In this document: one piece after another, positions 39,901 through 59,741 of the stretch | Layout of the letters: each line of letters starts with the position of its first letter | Position numbering within the stretch: position 1 is the stretch's first letter | Source of the DNA: Himantopus leucocephalus | Taxonomy: Eukaryota > Chordata > Aves > Charadriiformes > Recurvirostridae | DNA: 64,000 nucleotides | Assembly: GCA_003993805.1 (NCBI GenBank) | Contig: RSEF01000021.1 | Location: 5,682,550 to 5,746,549, forward strand | Reading direction: 5' to 3' | Notes under the pieces: model-generated | What the model was told of the DNA's origin: nothing | Databases searched by the model: none | The model's input: only the letters and a program-made list of their open reading frames with translations | Translations under genes and position numbers: made by a program

Positions 39901-42900
39901 ACCAACATTTCTTAGCATGTGGAGTAGGTGACAGAGTGTTTTCAGTCCAGTAATTTACATCTTTGGTGTACACCAGTATCAAAACATAAACACCTTCTGG
40001 GACTACTCACACACTTGTATACAAAGCTTTACTGGAATTTAATTAACGGATACTATTACTTTCCCAGCAAATCAGAACTCTCAAACTTAACAAAAAATAA
40101 TCTCTCTAATATCTGTAATGCAGAGAGTTATTTTAAAAGGAATTTTTAAAGGCATTATGAATATGAATTATGTGTGGTTTCTGCTTATATGGTTTAGCAC
40201 AGAAGACAAAAATAAATCGAAAAATACTTAAGTGCATATACTTTCAGAGAGAATCTTACAAAATATGACAGATTTCAGTCTATAGGAAAAACATACAGAA
40301 CTAAGTGCTTTTTTAAAGAAGACTGAATTAAAACTATTAAACACTATGATTTTTTGACATCTTTCTTACTACAAATCGAGGTTTATTTTTGGCTGAATAT
40401 TCCACCTTACCATTCCAGAAGTAGCACACTGACAGTTTAAATAGAGAACATGATCGATCGGCTTTACCACCATGACTATAAGAATCTTTAGAAACATAGC
40501 AAAAGAAGTAATTTGCTCTCACTGTATAAAAATGAATTATAACCACCTTCTAGCTATAACACTTATGCCAACTCCCAGAATAGAAACATTTGGCATATTT
40601 ATTAGCATTACAACTTTTACCAATTAAAAACATTAAGGTCAGGTTCAATCGCTTCTGCACTATGCACACAATGGTGCGGTACAGCTGTAACAGCTGCTGC
40701 TGTGCCTGTTGCATTTCAGCAGGAAATCCAATCTGATGACAGCTTGCAATAAAAATTAAAAAAATAAAATACAGTTCTGCATCCATATAGATGCAGCTGT
40801 ATGTACAGAAATATTTCTGAAGATACCCAGTCCTTCTTTTTTTGGAAAAAGACTCTACTGGAAGTTTCTCCAAGCATATTCAACAGCAGCCTCCAAAAGC
40901 TTACCGCCCCTCTGCACGCACAGCGCTTGGGTGCTTTTTTGATGCTTAAAACTAGGTCAGATGCTCAGGAGGGATGCTTTGTAGTCAAACTTATGAATTG
41001 AAATACTTACTAAAAATGATAAATGTTTATGTTGGTTACAGATGACAAACATTCTGGAGAGGAAAAAACTCGTATTAACCTAATAAAAATAGATCGGTTT
41101 CACACAAGTTGTTTCCTAGGCAAAGCATCAACCTTTACCATTAGTTTTGCCCTATCAAACACATCCAGATGTTCGCTTTATTTGCCTGTATGCAACTGCA
41201 GGATGATTTTGAATTTTTAGCAATAGATGTGTATCCCAGTCAATGTTTGCAAGTACAAAATTTAGGTTTTGTTTCAGTTCACTTTTGGGTTTGTTTAGAA
41301 ATTAACCCCAATTGTTTTAGAAACCTCTCTCTCCTTTCGCAGTTACAGTACTCTAAAACCCCGGATGGGGGAAGGAGGGAAGTGGCAGAGGATGGAAGAG
41401 CGTAGAATTTGATACAGCTACAGACTTCCCATAAAATTGGGATTCAGAACTTGCTTTCCATGCAGCCCTAACACTAATATATTATGTTACATATCTAGTG
41501 AAATGTATGATTATTAACCAATTCTCATTAAGACAAGAGACAGACGCTTCAACTGGCATCGTGACTGAACTGCCCTCTCTCCCCCCACACCTGCAGTGCC
41601 CATGCAGCACACAGAGCTCCTACACACAACTGCCAACAGGCGCTCAGGCAAATGACAACTGTGGTGTATCTGATGTGTATTTATCACAGTGACTCCTGTC
41701 AGGCTACGGGGTGATTTTTCTGGTAAAGATTTCAGTATCTTCCCACTTGTGTGTCAAAAAGAATCCTGAAAGCACTTTCACGTCCTATACAACTTTTCAT
41801 CTGTTGCAGCACTTAAAATGAACTAAAAGAGAGCTATTGCTTTGAAGCAATTTTGGGTAAGACATAAAACTTCAGCCAACCAGTTAACTTGTTCAAAATG
41901 GCTTTTGCTCTTGCATTTCTTCAGTCCTACGTGCTTCCTGGTGGATTTACACTATTACAAGGCACCACATCAACTGAGAGAGCATGCAAATCCACTTACC
42001 AACAATTTTTACCAACAATTCTAAGTCATACTGAAGCAGCTGCTAATTTCTACCAAGATGTCAGATACAATAAAAGGGATGATGTTTTTTTAGCTAACGT
42101 CAAAGTGAAGCAACTCCCATGTATCTCTAGTACATCCAACACCATTTTCCAACTGAAACTGTTCGTCAAGGCAAACAGTAGCTTTTAGACAGAGAAGCAA
42201 ATAGGTCTGCATTTAAAAAAGTATTAATATGTAGCTTTTGTATGCTCCCTCACCTTGAATAGCCTTACTTTCAAAATAACCCCCCGAAGTACGCTGTTTA
42301 GCCTCACTTTTCACTGTTTACAATGTGTTTCTCCTGCAACAGGCTATTTCACATCACACATGAGCTCCAAAATTACCAAGGGCAAAAGAAGTTGACAGCT
42401 TGCAAGTTCAGCAGGCAACAAAAAATAAAATACTGATTTCACACATGTACTTAAAAGTTATGTTTGTAAAATACTCAATAGACACACCTATCACCATGCC
42501 CGGGCCAACCCAGATCAGAAAACTGAACAAGCATACCTAACTTGCCTCCAATGTCTGCTGGGGTGGTTTTTTTTTTTTTTTTTGGAGTTTGGTGGTTGGT
42601 TTTTCTTTTTAAGCCACCACATCTGCAGAATGTCTTGCTCTCATCTCACTGAGCATCAAAGCTTAATTTGTTCAATGTGCCAAGATGAGGAACGGTCAAA
42701 TAAAAGATGATATACAACAGAGCAAAACATTCTCTTCTTGAGGAGAAGGCAAATGCAAGTCTGAAAGTCAAATGCACCCAGACGAAGCACATCTGGATAT
42801 TAAGCAGAAACTAGTATCATCTCTCATCTGCTTTCTGGAGTACTAATGTATTCTGGTTCGGAAAATGATGTTGCTCTGCTCTCACGCACCTTTCCAAGAG

Positions 42901-43563
42901 ATACAGAACTATCATGTGCCAACAAATACTGCCCATCTGTACACTCAATTGAAAGTTATGGAGCGCTGCTTCAGACATTCCAGAAACACAATTTTTAGCC
43001 AAAGTCGAGATTAAATACTGGCCGAAAAGCATTTTTCCCACGCGGGGTACCGGCGTTTGAGGCCGAGGGCCAGCTGCTGTGCAGCATCGTACACTTTTTG
43101 TAAGACAAACGGGGGCTGCCCATAGCCAGGCTGTCCAGATCTTGCGTTTTATCGCCTGCTGTCGCGACACCTGCCCTCCCAACGGCTTTACCTGGGAATG
43201 ACTTCACCTGCCGCAAAAACGCGGCCATTGCTGGGGTGGGACACCGCCGCCGTGAAACAGGGTGCCACATGACGTAAGACATGATGCCAGAAAATTAAAA
43301 AGGCACCTCCCGTACCTGTGCCGCGGGGGCCACGGCCTGCCAGCGCCCACGGCCGCTCGGCCGCCGCCGGGCCCCGCGGAGGCGGGGGGAGCGGCGACCC
43401 CGCGCCGTGGCCGGGGAGGGGGCGCGGGAGCCGGCAGCGGCGGGGTGGTGGTGGGGGGGTGGGGTGTGCGCGGAGGCCCCGGTGCCGGCGGAGCGGCGTC
43501 CCGGCCCGGGGAAGCGCCTTTGTTCGGGGCCGGACGCCGCGCACAAAGGGCAGCCGCGCTCAC

Positions 43564-43800
43564 CTGCGTGCGGGGCCGGGGCGGCCCCGGCGGTCCTGCG
43601 GCACGGGCGGCGGCCGGGCGGGTCGATCGGAGCCGAGCCGAGCGGAGCGGAGCGGAGCGGCCGCCTCCTCCGTCGTGACTCAGGGCGGGAGGAGGGAGGT
43701 GCCGGGGCGGCTCCGGGGGAGGGACCCGCCGCCTCCCGGCGCCCAGGGCAGCGGCGGCGCCGCAGGCACCACCCGAGCGCCGGCCGGCAGGAAGGGGCGG
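43564..43800 (-). other. CTNNBIP1: Probable non-coding first exon of CTNNBIP1 (5' end approximate)
   Basis: On the minus strand a strong donor, CACGCAG|GTGAGC, ends the exon at 43564, just inside the CpG island and downstream of the Sp1-box cluster. The transcription start is not visible and the right edge is approximate. Weaker donors at 43316 (CACAG|GTACGG), 43208 (CGGCAG|GTGAAG) and 43192 (CCCAG|GTAAAG) could define alternative first exons. Confidence 0.45.
43631..43661. repeat. Pentamer tandem repeat AGCSG, about six copies
   Basis: Two AGCCG units are followed by four AGCGG units within the CpG island, close to the AP-1 site at 43676. This is a small GC-rich microsatellite in the promoter. 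Confidence 0.85.
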
Positions 43801-43883
43801 GGCGCGGCGGGGGCGGGGCCGCCGGGGGGCGGGGCGCGGCGGGGAAGGGGCGGGGCCGGGCGCACCTCCCGCCGGCGCGCCCC

Positions 43884-43922
43884 GGGGGGGGGGGGGGGNG
43901 GGGGGGGGGGGGGGGGGGGGGG
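43884..43922. repeat. Poly-G tract of about 39 bases with one N
   Basis: An uninterrupted G run apart from the N at 43899, inside the CTNNBIP1 CpG island. It is either a genuine G-tract able to form a G-quadruplex or a sequencing/assembly artefact. Confidence 0.9.
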
Positions 43923-44448
43923 AGAGCCCCGCCGAGGAGGCGGGTCGGGAGCGGAGGGCGAAAGGCGTGGTGCGGCCCACCGGGAGCGGTGCCGTGCCTG
44001 GTGTTAGTCACACGCTCAGCGTAAGGAACCGTCCTCTGAAATGACGTGGCGCCGAGCGTCCCCGTGAGCTCACGCTTTCCCCCGGTTGGGCGGGGCGAGG
44101 CCGAGGAGCACAACTTCTCCGGTAGGACCGGATTAGATAAATGACATCAGCGTTAAAACAGGTTCCGAGACCGCTTTTCAACAACACTATGCTAACAAAG
44201 TTAAAGTCACTGCAAAATTCAGCACGGCTGGATTCAGCAAACACCGAAAACACCATCTTCTGAGAGCCTCCAACTAGAATGGATATCCAATTGGGCATCC
44301 AAGCACCCAAAAATACAGTAATCCTTCCCCTGCACAGACTGAAGCAGAGTGAAACCACGGGGAACTCAGAGAGAAATTAATTCTAAAAAAATATTTTAAA
44401 AAAGAAGCAGACGCCAGAGGTTCATCACCCCTGCGCCATCACTGATAC

Positions 44449-44723
44449 CATCACAGAACCGTCTAGGTTGGAAGAGACCTTTAAGATCCAGTCCAACCAT
44501 CAACCTAACCCTGCCAAGGCCACCATTGAACCGTGTCCCTCAGTACCACGTCCATCCGGCTTTTAAACATCTCCAGGGATGGCGACTCCACCACTGCCCT
44601 GGGCAGCCCATTCCAATGCTTGACAACCCTTTCGGAAAATCATTTTTTCCTAATATCCATCCTAAACCTCCCCTGGCGCAACGTGAGGCCATTTCCCCTT
44701 GTCCTATCGCCTGTTACTTGATC
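44449..44723 (-). repeat. CR1 LINE fragment, about 275 b
   Basis: This is a recognisable CR1 3' region in minus orientation: CACAGAACCGTCTAGGTTGG, then the CCAACCATCAACCTAACCCT segment, the conserved 'ctccagggatggcgactccac' block, 'gggcagcccattccaatg' and 'gaggccatttccccttgtcc'. It lies just upstream of the CTNNBIP1 CpG island. The small ORFs inside it are repeat-derived and were not called. Confidence 0.9.
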
Positions 44724-47700
44724 CGCAGTTTGGCTTCCCACTAGGCTGAACAGTGATGCTGCGTACCTGCAACACGCATCGGTGGGCTCAGCAAGGTAAC
44801 TACAGAATTCCCAAAGATAAAAAATGCGTTGTGTACTCAGTGCTATTCAGTAAAATGCATCTGTTTTCTACTCAGTATTTAATTGGATAAAAATAGTCAC
44901 AGTAATGAAATAGGTGGCACTTCCTTTAACAGCTTGCTACTTAATGACATCAAAGCCCGATGCCACTGAAATCCATACCCCACTGCCAGTTAATGAGGGT
45001 CTTAACATGAAAGCCTCTGCAAAGAGCAAACCCAAGCTGCTGACAGGAACAGGAACGGTGCAAATATGCTGGGATCCGAGATCACTAGCACATACCCACA
45101 GCACAGCAGGCAGTAATGATTATTAATTATTTAAGAAAAGAACATAAGAGCTCCAGCATAAGCTGAAGAAAAATACGCAGGAGCATTGCTCTGGGATCCG
45201 CCAGTTGGATTACTGTTAATTAGCACAGTACATGAGTCTGAGGGAAAGATCTAAAAGCATCTTATGCTGGTAGGAGCGTATAATTAAGCCATCATTTGCA
45301 TCTTTGCAATAGTATGAATTTTCTTACTGATAACATCATGGGCAAAACACCATTTTATGACTAAGTATTGTCTAGCTCTCCTGTTCTAATTTAGCTGGCT
45401 GACTGTACAACAGCGTAGTGCAATCTTATGTAGCCTCAATTTAACATCCTGCATTTCTTTAGAAAGGATTTTAGCAGAGAGAGAGATACTATAAGGCTTC
45501 CTCTACCCTTGGAGAATTTTAGATTTATTTGCTTAAAACACTGAGTCTAAATCAGCTTCTGCCCCACCTGAATTTGGTACCATCAAGCTTACTGAGACGT
45601 TTAGCTATCAAGCAAGGTGACCTCTTGCCATTATAGTAGTCACTTCTATCACCATCAGACATGATAGATGCTCGAAAGACCTCTTAACTGCTAGCTCCAC
45701 AACAGATTTAGTAGCATATTGTTCATGTCTCATGGGAGTGCACAGACCTTCACCGAGTAAACAGAAGATACAAATGAACTGCACTTGGTCAAATCTATTA
45801 TCTTACCAATTGTCACCCTACTTCCCCAACCACAAAATGGGAATAATACAGCTTATCAGCAGCAGGGGAACGTTAGGAAGTTTAATTATCTAAAGGTTAA
45901 GACTTTCTAACTTTTTAAGTATTGTATAAAGATTGGATATTATTTTATAAAAATCTAACAGATTAAATCGATTTTTCCTTTCAATAGCTTCTAATCTCTT
46001 CTGTTTAATGAGGCTGCTGTTCGTTCTAGTAAGCCCAAACTTCGCATAACCTTCTCCTCTGAATTCCTGCTTGACTTAGAAAAATTCTCTCAATTCACTC
46101 TGTCCTTCTCTGATCTCCAATTCTTTATCAGCTCTGAAAATCACTTAGGATTCATTCACAGTACAGCTGCTTCCACCCTCCAAGTCTCTCTGTATTTGTT
46201 GGCATCTCTCCCTCATTAAGGGCCTCCAGGAGCATCTGTACACACAAGCCCTGCTTTCATTACCCTTCTGATTTAACCACGTGCAACAATAATGAAAACT
46301 CTGTTTCTTTCAAAGATGCATGTGGTACCCAATGTGGGAATTGTTTTTGAGTTCGGAATCTTTTTTCTTTTGGTAATCTTTTGTATTTCAGACTTAGGTC
46401 TGACAATTCCAATCCATCAAAATCATGCTCCGATGCAGAAACAGTAGAGTGTCTCCTGGAAATTAAATGCAGTTCAACCAACCAACTCTTTGCATACTTG
46501 GGACACTAATACGTGATGTAGGGTCACAACAGTCCATTGAAATCTCCACGACTAGTGGCGAGCACAACTTGCATAGATTAGAGTATACTAGAAAATTAAA
46601 GAAATAGTTCAGCTGCCTTAGTTACAATATGTAATGTTTCTACAGACTGCAGTGAGGAGATACGCAGAGGTATTTTCAAGGGATAGACAAAAACCCTCTT
46701 GAATGTAAAAAAGGCTACGAGAATCTTTTTTGTTAATCCAGACTTGGTTTGTATGGTAAGAAATTTCTCAGCTGCATGTTTTATTCAAAATCAGAAGTGT
46801 TCCCAGATTAAATTTGATATTTACAAAGTTGCAAAGCACGCTCTTTTACAACACCATTACAGAACTCAATTTCAGTCTCCACCTTAAAAGGATATTAACG
46901 GGACAATCAAAAGACAAGCTATTTACTCAGACATTAACACTTCTGTCCACAGGATTTGCAAGTGGTTCTGCCTGATGGTTTTCAGTACATCTGCAATTAT
47001 TACTGACCCATTTTTGGAGGCATGTTGAAAACATGATCCTAAACATTATCAAGCAGCAAACTATTACGATAGCAAGATAAAAAGAGATGTCCATGATTAG
47101 AACTTGTTTTAAAAAGAAATCTGCTATTAGATATATCATTAACACATTAGCGTGTTAAATTACAGTAGACATTTCAGTGCATGATACAAATAGTTGTATC
47201 CACTAACTTTGTGTCCATATTTCCTCTTTTAAGACCTTATTTTAGAGACTACTTATTCTGAAATGTTTTCATTTATCCTGTCAGATACTTTAGGCCACCT
47301 TTTCAGATGCTCTGAACATCAGCAGCTCCTGCTTGACTGAGGTGGGAAGCTTGGATGTTTAAAAAAAAAAAAAGCCTGGATGGGAGACAAATCTTGGGCA
47401 ACAAAGTTCTCCCCTCTCCCTCACAGGCATAAAAATCCTATTAAGGTAAGTTAAAAAAAAAAACAACCCTACAACCTCATAGCAAGGCGAGGTGTAATGT
47501 TTTCCATGACTCCTAAAGAAAAACTCCTGTATGAGCTCCTATTCCTCTCTCATGGGTAGCTAAGATGGAATTGAAATAAGAGCTTACTTCCCTTATAAAA
47601 AAGGCCTCCCCAGAACTCAGTGAGGATATTTTAAAAATGATGGAAGGTGCGGAAACTAAAAGATGCTGCAGGCTGACTTTTATTTCTTTACAATGTAAAA

Positions 47701-50700
47701 ATTATATTTGTCCTTAAATAGGAAGGGCATGTCCATAAAAAAAAACTAAATGGTTATATTTTAATTTGCCTACCGTTTCAGTCACTAATGACACGGCCTC
47801 AAATGCCTGGTCAGTAGGGTATCATTAATACAGACTTCTCTATCAAAATGAATTTGATTTTAACAGGCAAGGTAACATGATGAACTAAGGCATCTCTTAA
47901 GAAATCTTGTATTTTTCCTTTAAGACAAAGATAACTTGCTACTTTTCCATTCAAGATCAAAGAAGGGAAATAATACAAGGAGACAAAGAAGAAAGAGAGA
48001 CAGAGCATTTGAAGCTTCAATTTTCTCTCTAATACTTTTTCTTTTAGATCAGTACAATCACTAGATTCACCCTATAGAGAAAGAAGATTAAAAAAGGGAG
48101 GTTATATATGGCCAAAAAGAATTCTGGGCAACTTTGCTGACGTGTTTAAAGCTACTGTACTTTACAATTCTTATTTCAGAAGTAAAATGATAAACCAAAA
48201 AACAAAGCACTTTTAATCTTCAAAGCAATGTATGATCAATAACAACTTCATAGCACTCGATATTCAAGGATCATAATCTGTACTTTACTCCAGGAGAGAA
48301 AGATGTGTAGAGAATAAGTGATCTGCCTGGGTCTAATACCGAACCAGGGGATGGAATTCAAACATCACAAGCTTGTATGTCAAACCACAAAACCATGCGT
48401 TCATTTAGGAGTTGTTCTTTTGTTACCAGTTTTTATTTGAGCAAATGCTTATTGTAATAAATAGATTATGGACTTTTTTCCAGCCCTCGCAGAAACATTT
48501 CAAATGTATACTAGTGGCGGTACATCCAGGATTATTTAGCAAAATATTTAGCACGGCACACCAATTAACTTACTATGCCTCTGAAATTAATCTAACCACT
48601 TCAAGTGGGTTACTTAAATAACTATTTGCTAGGGTCAACATATGAATAGCTTCATATTGGCAACAGCTTCCTTGTGAAATCACATTTATAGCCAAGGCAT
48701 ATCCAGCCACTGGGTCAGAGTGACGCTTTCTGCCCCTTCACAACTCCTGAGAAGGGAAGCCTGGGCTGACATACTGAATCTTGAAATAATATTGGTCATG
48801 GATCTCAATCTCATCTTTGTCCATCTAAATCATAAGAGACCTTTTCAAGAGCAGAAAGAGCACAACATTAAAAAGATATTCAGTCAAGGATCAATTTAAC
48901 GGGAATTTTACTACTGCTACAAGACCAAAATTTTGAAAAAATAGTGAAATATTTGCAAGTCAATTAAAAAAAAAGTTTCTCCTGGAAACGTACACCTCTC
49001 TAAAACTACAAGGAAAAAGATTTCCATATTGTTGTACTGTAAACATAATGTGATCTGTGGTAGTGCTGAGAGATTTAATTTGCATACTAATGCTGCAAGC
49101 AGGTTGGGGGGTGCAGCGGGAGAAGAGTTACTTAGCACCAGTAATGAGCAGAAAGGAAAAGAAGGCAGCTACAGTCCCCATGGACTGTTTTGTTTTCAAT
49201 AATTTTAGACTGTCTAATAACATCTTTTAATAAGCTGCTCTCAGCTATAAAGCTGCAATCAGCCTTTGTCACAGAACATAATACTGTCCCAGACAGGAAA
49301 ATAGTTCAGATATAATGGACCCCCTCTAAATAAGAGCTTCTTTAAAAAGGAGAAAAAAGTTCCATCAGTGAAAGACAGAAATTATGCTGTCTATACTGTG
49401 TATCCTTTCATTTCTAAAATACTAGATTTCAAAAAGACATCTATTAAAGCAAAATACATTCTAAAACCCCACATTTTCCGGTTTACTCTACCATAGTCCT
49501 AGTTCACAATTAGACAAACTTGCTCATTTATAGGGTATTTATAATACCCTATATTATAGGGTATTATCCAATCTAAATTAGGACTGATCATGTTAATTTC
49601 CTGTTTATAGTCTATGCTACCCACTTAGTCTTTAAGTGACTACTACTATGCTACACCAATATTAACATTGCAATAGGCTGTCTAAATTTAAGACTATTTC
49701 CACTCCACTCACTCAATTTAATGGCAGTTCTCACTGAAGCTCAAGTCTAGCTATAAAAGCCAAAGATACATATGATAGGTAAAACACGGATGTTCTACTC
49801 CATTAAACACCGGATTCCTCACAACAGTGAATCACCTCCACTGGTGACAAATGCAGGTCCAACTCCACTGTTGACAAGAACAGCCATGCCACCATAAACT
49901 GGAACCGAATCTACCAAACATTTGGGTTTAAATGTTGGTTTATAAATCATAACTAACTCTAAAAGAATTCAGTATCATCCTTTCCGTACATGTATTTCTT
50001 CATTTTTATAATTCAAAGCACTAACAAGATGCAAGTAGATCACTTTTGTCCTAGGAATTCTACTGATCTTCCTGGTATTATCATCATCCTTTTCCTTCCA
50101 GCAACTGACTTGCTGTGATGGCAGTTATCAGATTTTACAGATCAGTTCAGAAACATACCTTAAAACTTAAATAAGATACGCTGTCAAAAAAATACCCAAT
50201 CAGTAAAACCAGCTACAGCTATCACTTTAGCAATATAGGTAGAGATCTCTGTTTAACCTCTTTTTAATGTCATTTGCTGGAGAGTTAGTATAAACCACTG
50301 TGGCATTTGGTTATTGTACTTTGCTCTCATTTAAAGATAAATAAATTTATCACTTAGAAAAAACAGGTAATTTGTGGAGTTTAAGCAGCAAAATGGTGGC
50401 CTTCTTCTCTTGATACCTTTCTGCCCCACCTTATGGGAAGGGGAAATGACTGTATCTGTGACTGGCAAGTCACACTTTCTCTGAGGGGTGCCAGATAATA
50501 ATAGCACGTCAACACGCTCACAGCCACATGCTCCTTTTGCCAATAAGATTTCATAACGCTTCCTCCACTTCTGAAGCTCTCCAAAGAAAGGAAGTGTTAA
50601 CTCCCTGTTAAAATATACAGTCCAAAGGACCCAAAACTGTCTAATGTTTGAACCCTTTTTGCACAGATATAGAGGGAAACTACTTTTTTTTGCATGAAGT

Positions 50701-51900
50701 TTTACTTTTTGGCTTTCTTTTTTTTTTTTTTTACAGCTAGAAGCTGTAAGCTGAATAGATATGTCTACACGCAGCTACACTGCATTAAAGAACTTAGGAT
50801 TTAATGATTCTAGTTTCAGACAAAGCAACACTCAAATGTCAAGCTTTTCTCCTCCTTCTGTTCAGAGGAAAAAAGATATAATTATTAATATCTAAGATGA
50901 CCACAGAAATGTTTTTGGCTTCTATCCATATCCTTTTCTCTAGCTAGTGGTAAAATAAGAAGGGGAACAGGTATTTAATTCAGTTAAGAAATACTTTTTT
51001 GGTTGCCCGAATCATTAGATCAGCACCTGAGTATATACCAAGAGTAGAGCAGACCTGAAATGCAGATTCCTCAAACTGAAAAAATTCTTAGTGGAATATA
51101 GGTTTCCAATCAGCTCAGACAAAATGCTAACAAGTACTGAATTAAAAGTGTGAAGCTGCCAGTACTTTAAGAACAAGGTCCCTAATACTGATTTTACAAA
51201 AAATAGTTTATAAGGAAGTTAAACACACATCTAAAATCCCAAGTAGTTTCTCCACACTCAGAACTAAAAACTCAACAATATGAGATTTTAAGTCCTCCTA
51301 CACGCTGACATTATTCAGGATTCCAACTTCTCCCCTCTCCACAGCACCACCATTCATAAATAGACTGAGCAACACTTGCACCTATCATGCAACGAGCTTT
51401 TTCTCTCCTTTTTAAACTTGTTTCTACTTGCAAGCTATTTCATGCTGTCTCAGCAATACTGGGAAATAACGGTAGCATGTAGTTATACACCCAGAGCTAA
51501 AGTAAGAGGTCACAAAAAGGGCTTCTCATTGCCATTTCCTAGCAATTCCCCCGTCATTTCAATACACAAGGTTAAATTACTCCAGAAGCCTCCCTACAGG
51601 GCTTCCATTGTTTGGCAGTCAAGGCTAGGACACAATGGCGCTCATTCATGTGCACAGCAAACAAGCAGCTCAGGGCCAATGATCAGCATACAGTCTCATT
51701 TTGGTTCTTCTGCAAACAGTTTGTAGAAAGATGGCATTTCGAATAAACTATGTCAATTTTTCAAAGCTGCAATGCATTCCTAGTACAAACTACTTAGTAG
51801 GGAGTCCAGACAAAAATTAAGACAACTTCAGAGCAACTTGGAAGAATCACCCAAAAAACCACTCACTCGTTAGGACTGCTCCTGGAAAAGATCTCCTTGG
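44724..51900. other. Intergenic region between the CTNNBIP1 promoter and the LZIC 3' end
   Basis: AT-rich sequence without a recognisable gene. It contains a MIR-like SINE remnant near 48285-48400 and a small palindromic TAGGGTAT cluster near 49530-49565. Part of the right end may be LZIC 3'UTR. Confidence 0.6.
48285..48400 (-). repeat. MIR/CORE-SINE-like remnant
   Basis: The run 'agagaataagtgatctgcct', then 'gggtct...gaaccagggg', 'atggaattcaaac' and a trailing 'cacaagcttgtatg' follows the order of the reverse complement of MIR (short stretch ending AAGTGACTTGCC, GGTC, GAACCCAGG, tRNA-like head). It is strongly diverged, so the assignment is tentative. Confidence 0.4.
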
Positions 51901-51926
51901 TACAACCACATGCAAAAAGATTACAT

Positions 51927-51932
51927 TTTAAT
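51927..51932 (-). terminator. LZIC: Weak candidate polyadenylation signal ATTAAA for LZIC
   Basis: TTTAAT on the plus strand reads ATTAAA in the transcript, about 310 bases after the LZIC stop. It is the nearest hexamer I noticed. A more distal site is equally possible. Confidence 0.2.
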
Positions 51933-52243
51933 AGTTAGAGAAACACACATTCAGAAAAGTTCAAAATAGCTGATTCTTTCCAAAGACAGTCATACCGTGC
52001 TTTTGTTTTTAGAGTACCAATTAGTGTTCAGCCTCAGAGCTTATGTTACTAAAGGGTACAGACACCAAGGTTCCAAAGTGCACTTAAGGCTGTTTACTCT
52101 GTATCTTCTGGTTAAGAACCCAAGAGGTTTAGGGTTTGTTTTTGCTTTTCTTTTTTTCATGTTAAAAATAGAAAAAACAAATGCAATATGACAGAAGTCC
52201 AATGCTGTCGATAACTGGAGAGACACAAGCCTCACGCACCTCT

Positions 52244-58883
<6,640 letters not shown>

Positions 58884-59741
58884 CTAGGAAAAAGAACATT
58901 TTACTGTTGTGTATTGACAACTTAAAACTTAAGTGCTCCAAGTATCAATAAAATTATGCAATATCTTGATGATGGAACATCTAATCAAAACACTTCGAGA
59001 GACTTCCAGGGGAAAGAGAAATGTTAGGCTGGGTCTATAGGATTGCTCTCCTTGTAGCAAGAAGCTGTTCGCCAAAGCAGTAACTCAAAGAGCCACAGCA
59101 CATAAAACCAAAAAACTTTGAAACCAAGCAGCAATTACTGAAATACTGAGGTCCCACTATATGAAACAACAGATTCTACTCTTCAACTGCCCTTTTGGCA
59201 ACAACCTGGATGCAGCTGTCTGAAGCATGCAAACACCTTACAATCACTAGCTGTAGAAAACTAGAGCACTCTGGAGGAAATTCGTGCTCCCTGGGGTACG
59301 AGACAGGAGCAGACAGCTATCCGATCCAGGGCATGGCCACCGCCGGGTCCCGCACCGGTTCAGGAGCCACGGACCAGCACGGCCTGAGGCTTGCGCTGAG
59401 CCCAACGGCTCCTGCAGCCGCAAGACGGACAAGGGAAGGGGACCCTCCCCGCTGGAAAGGTGCGAGCGAGGGGAGCGAGCGAGAGGCCCGGGGAAGGAGC
59501 AGCGAGAAGGAACTCGGGCAGTACTCGAGGCCGGGGCTCCAGCCCGGCTCTTCCTACTTCGCGGAGGTGAGTCCGCCCAGCCCCACTCCTGCACGCACAG
59601 GAAGGAGGAGGCCGAGGCCGAGGCCGCCGAGGCCGCCCTGCCCGCCCTCTCCGCCCGCCGCCTCGGCCTCACCGGCCGCCAAGGGCCCACCTCAGGCCCG
59701 CCGGCCGCCCCGCCCGCCACCCGGGCCCAACGCCGCCTCAC
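58884..59741 (-). other. LZIC: LZIC intron 1 (858 b), partly inside the CpG island
   Basis: It lies between the non-coding exon 1 donor (CCCCAG|GTGAGG) and the exon 2 acceptor. Its right half is CpG-rich and includes a (GAGGCC)n-like tract near 59603-59636. Confidence 0.75.

Larger units (their letters stand above)
24537..43563 (-). other. CTNNBIP1: CTNNBIP1 first intron(s), about 19 kb
   Basis: AT-rich intronic DNA lies between the ATG exon and the CpG-island exon. Additional non-coding 5'UTR exons, known for this gene in mammals, could lie here but cannot be picked out by sequence alone. It contains a CR1 fragment (26189-26294), a single N before an A-run (32604-32628), an N block beside a C-run (33913-33942), A-runs such as the one near 36510, and a T-run near 42569. 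No credible coding exon was found. Confidence 0.7.
43200..44110. promoter_or_regulatory. CTNNBIP1: CpG island, probable CTNNBIP1 promoter
   Basis: This is very GC- and CpG-rich sequence in an otherwise AT-rich region. Several GGGGCGGGGC Sp1-type boxes lie between about 43795 and 43858. An AP-1/TRE site TGACTCA is at 43676-43682. ATGACGTGG near 44040 is a CRE/ATF6-like half site, and the palindrome GTGAGCTCAC is near 44065. It is the only CpG island upstream of the CTNNBIP1 ATG exon and contains good minus-strand splice donors, so it is the likely start of that gene. The long ORFs here are low-complexity Pro/Arg/Gly frames and were not called. Confidence 0.75.

Noticed and set aside
43188..44113. 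Long overlapping ORFs (up to 272 codons) on both strands in the first CpG island
   Set aside because: They are low-complexity Pro/Arg/Gly/Ala frames produced by GC-rich DNA, overlap on both strands, run through the N/poly-G tract, and resemble no family.
44526..44744. Small ORFs starting near 44526-44533
   Set aside because: They lie entirely in the CR1 fragment at 44449-44723.
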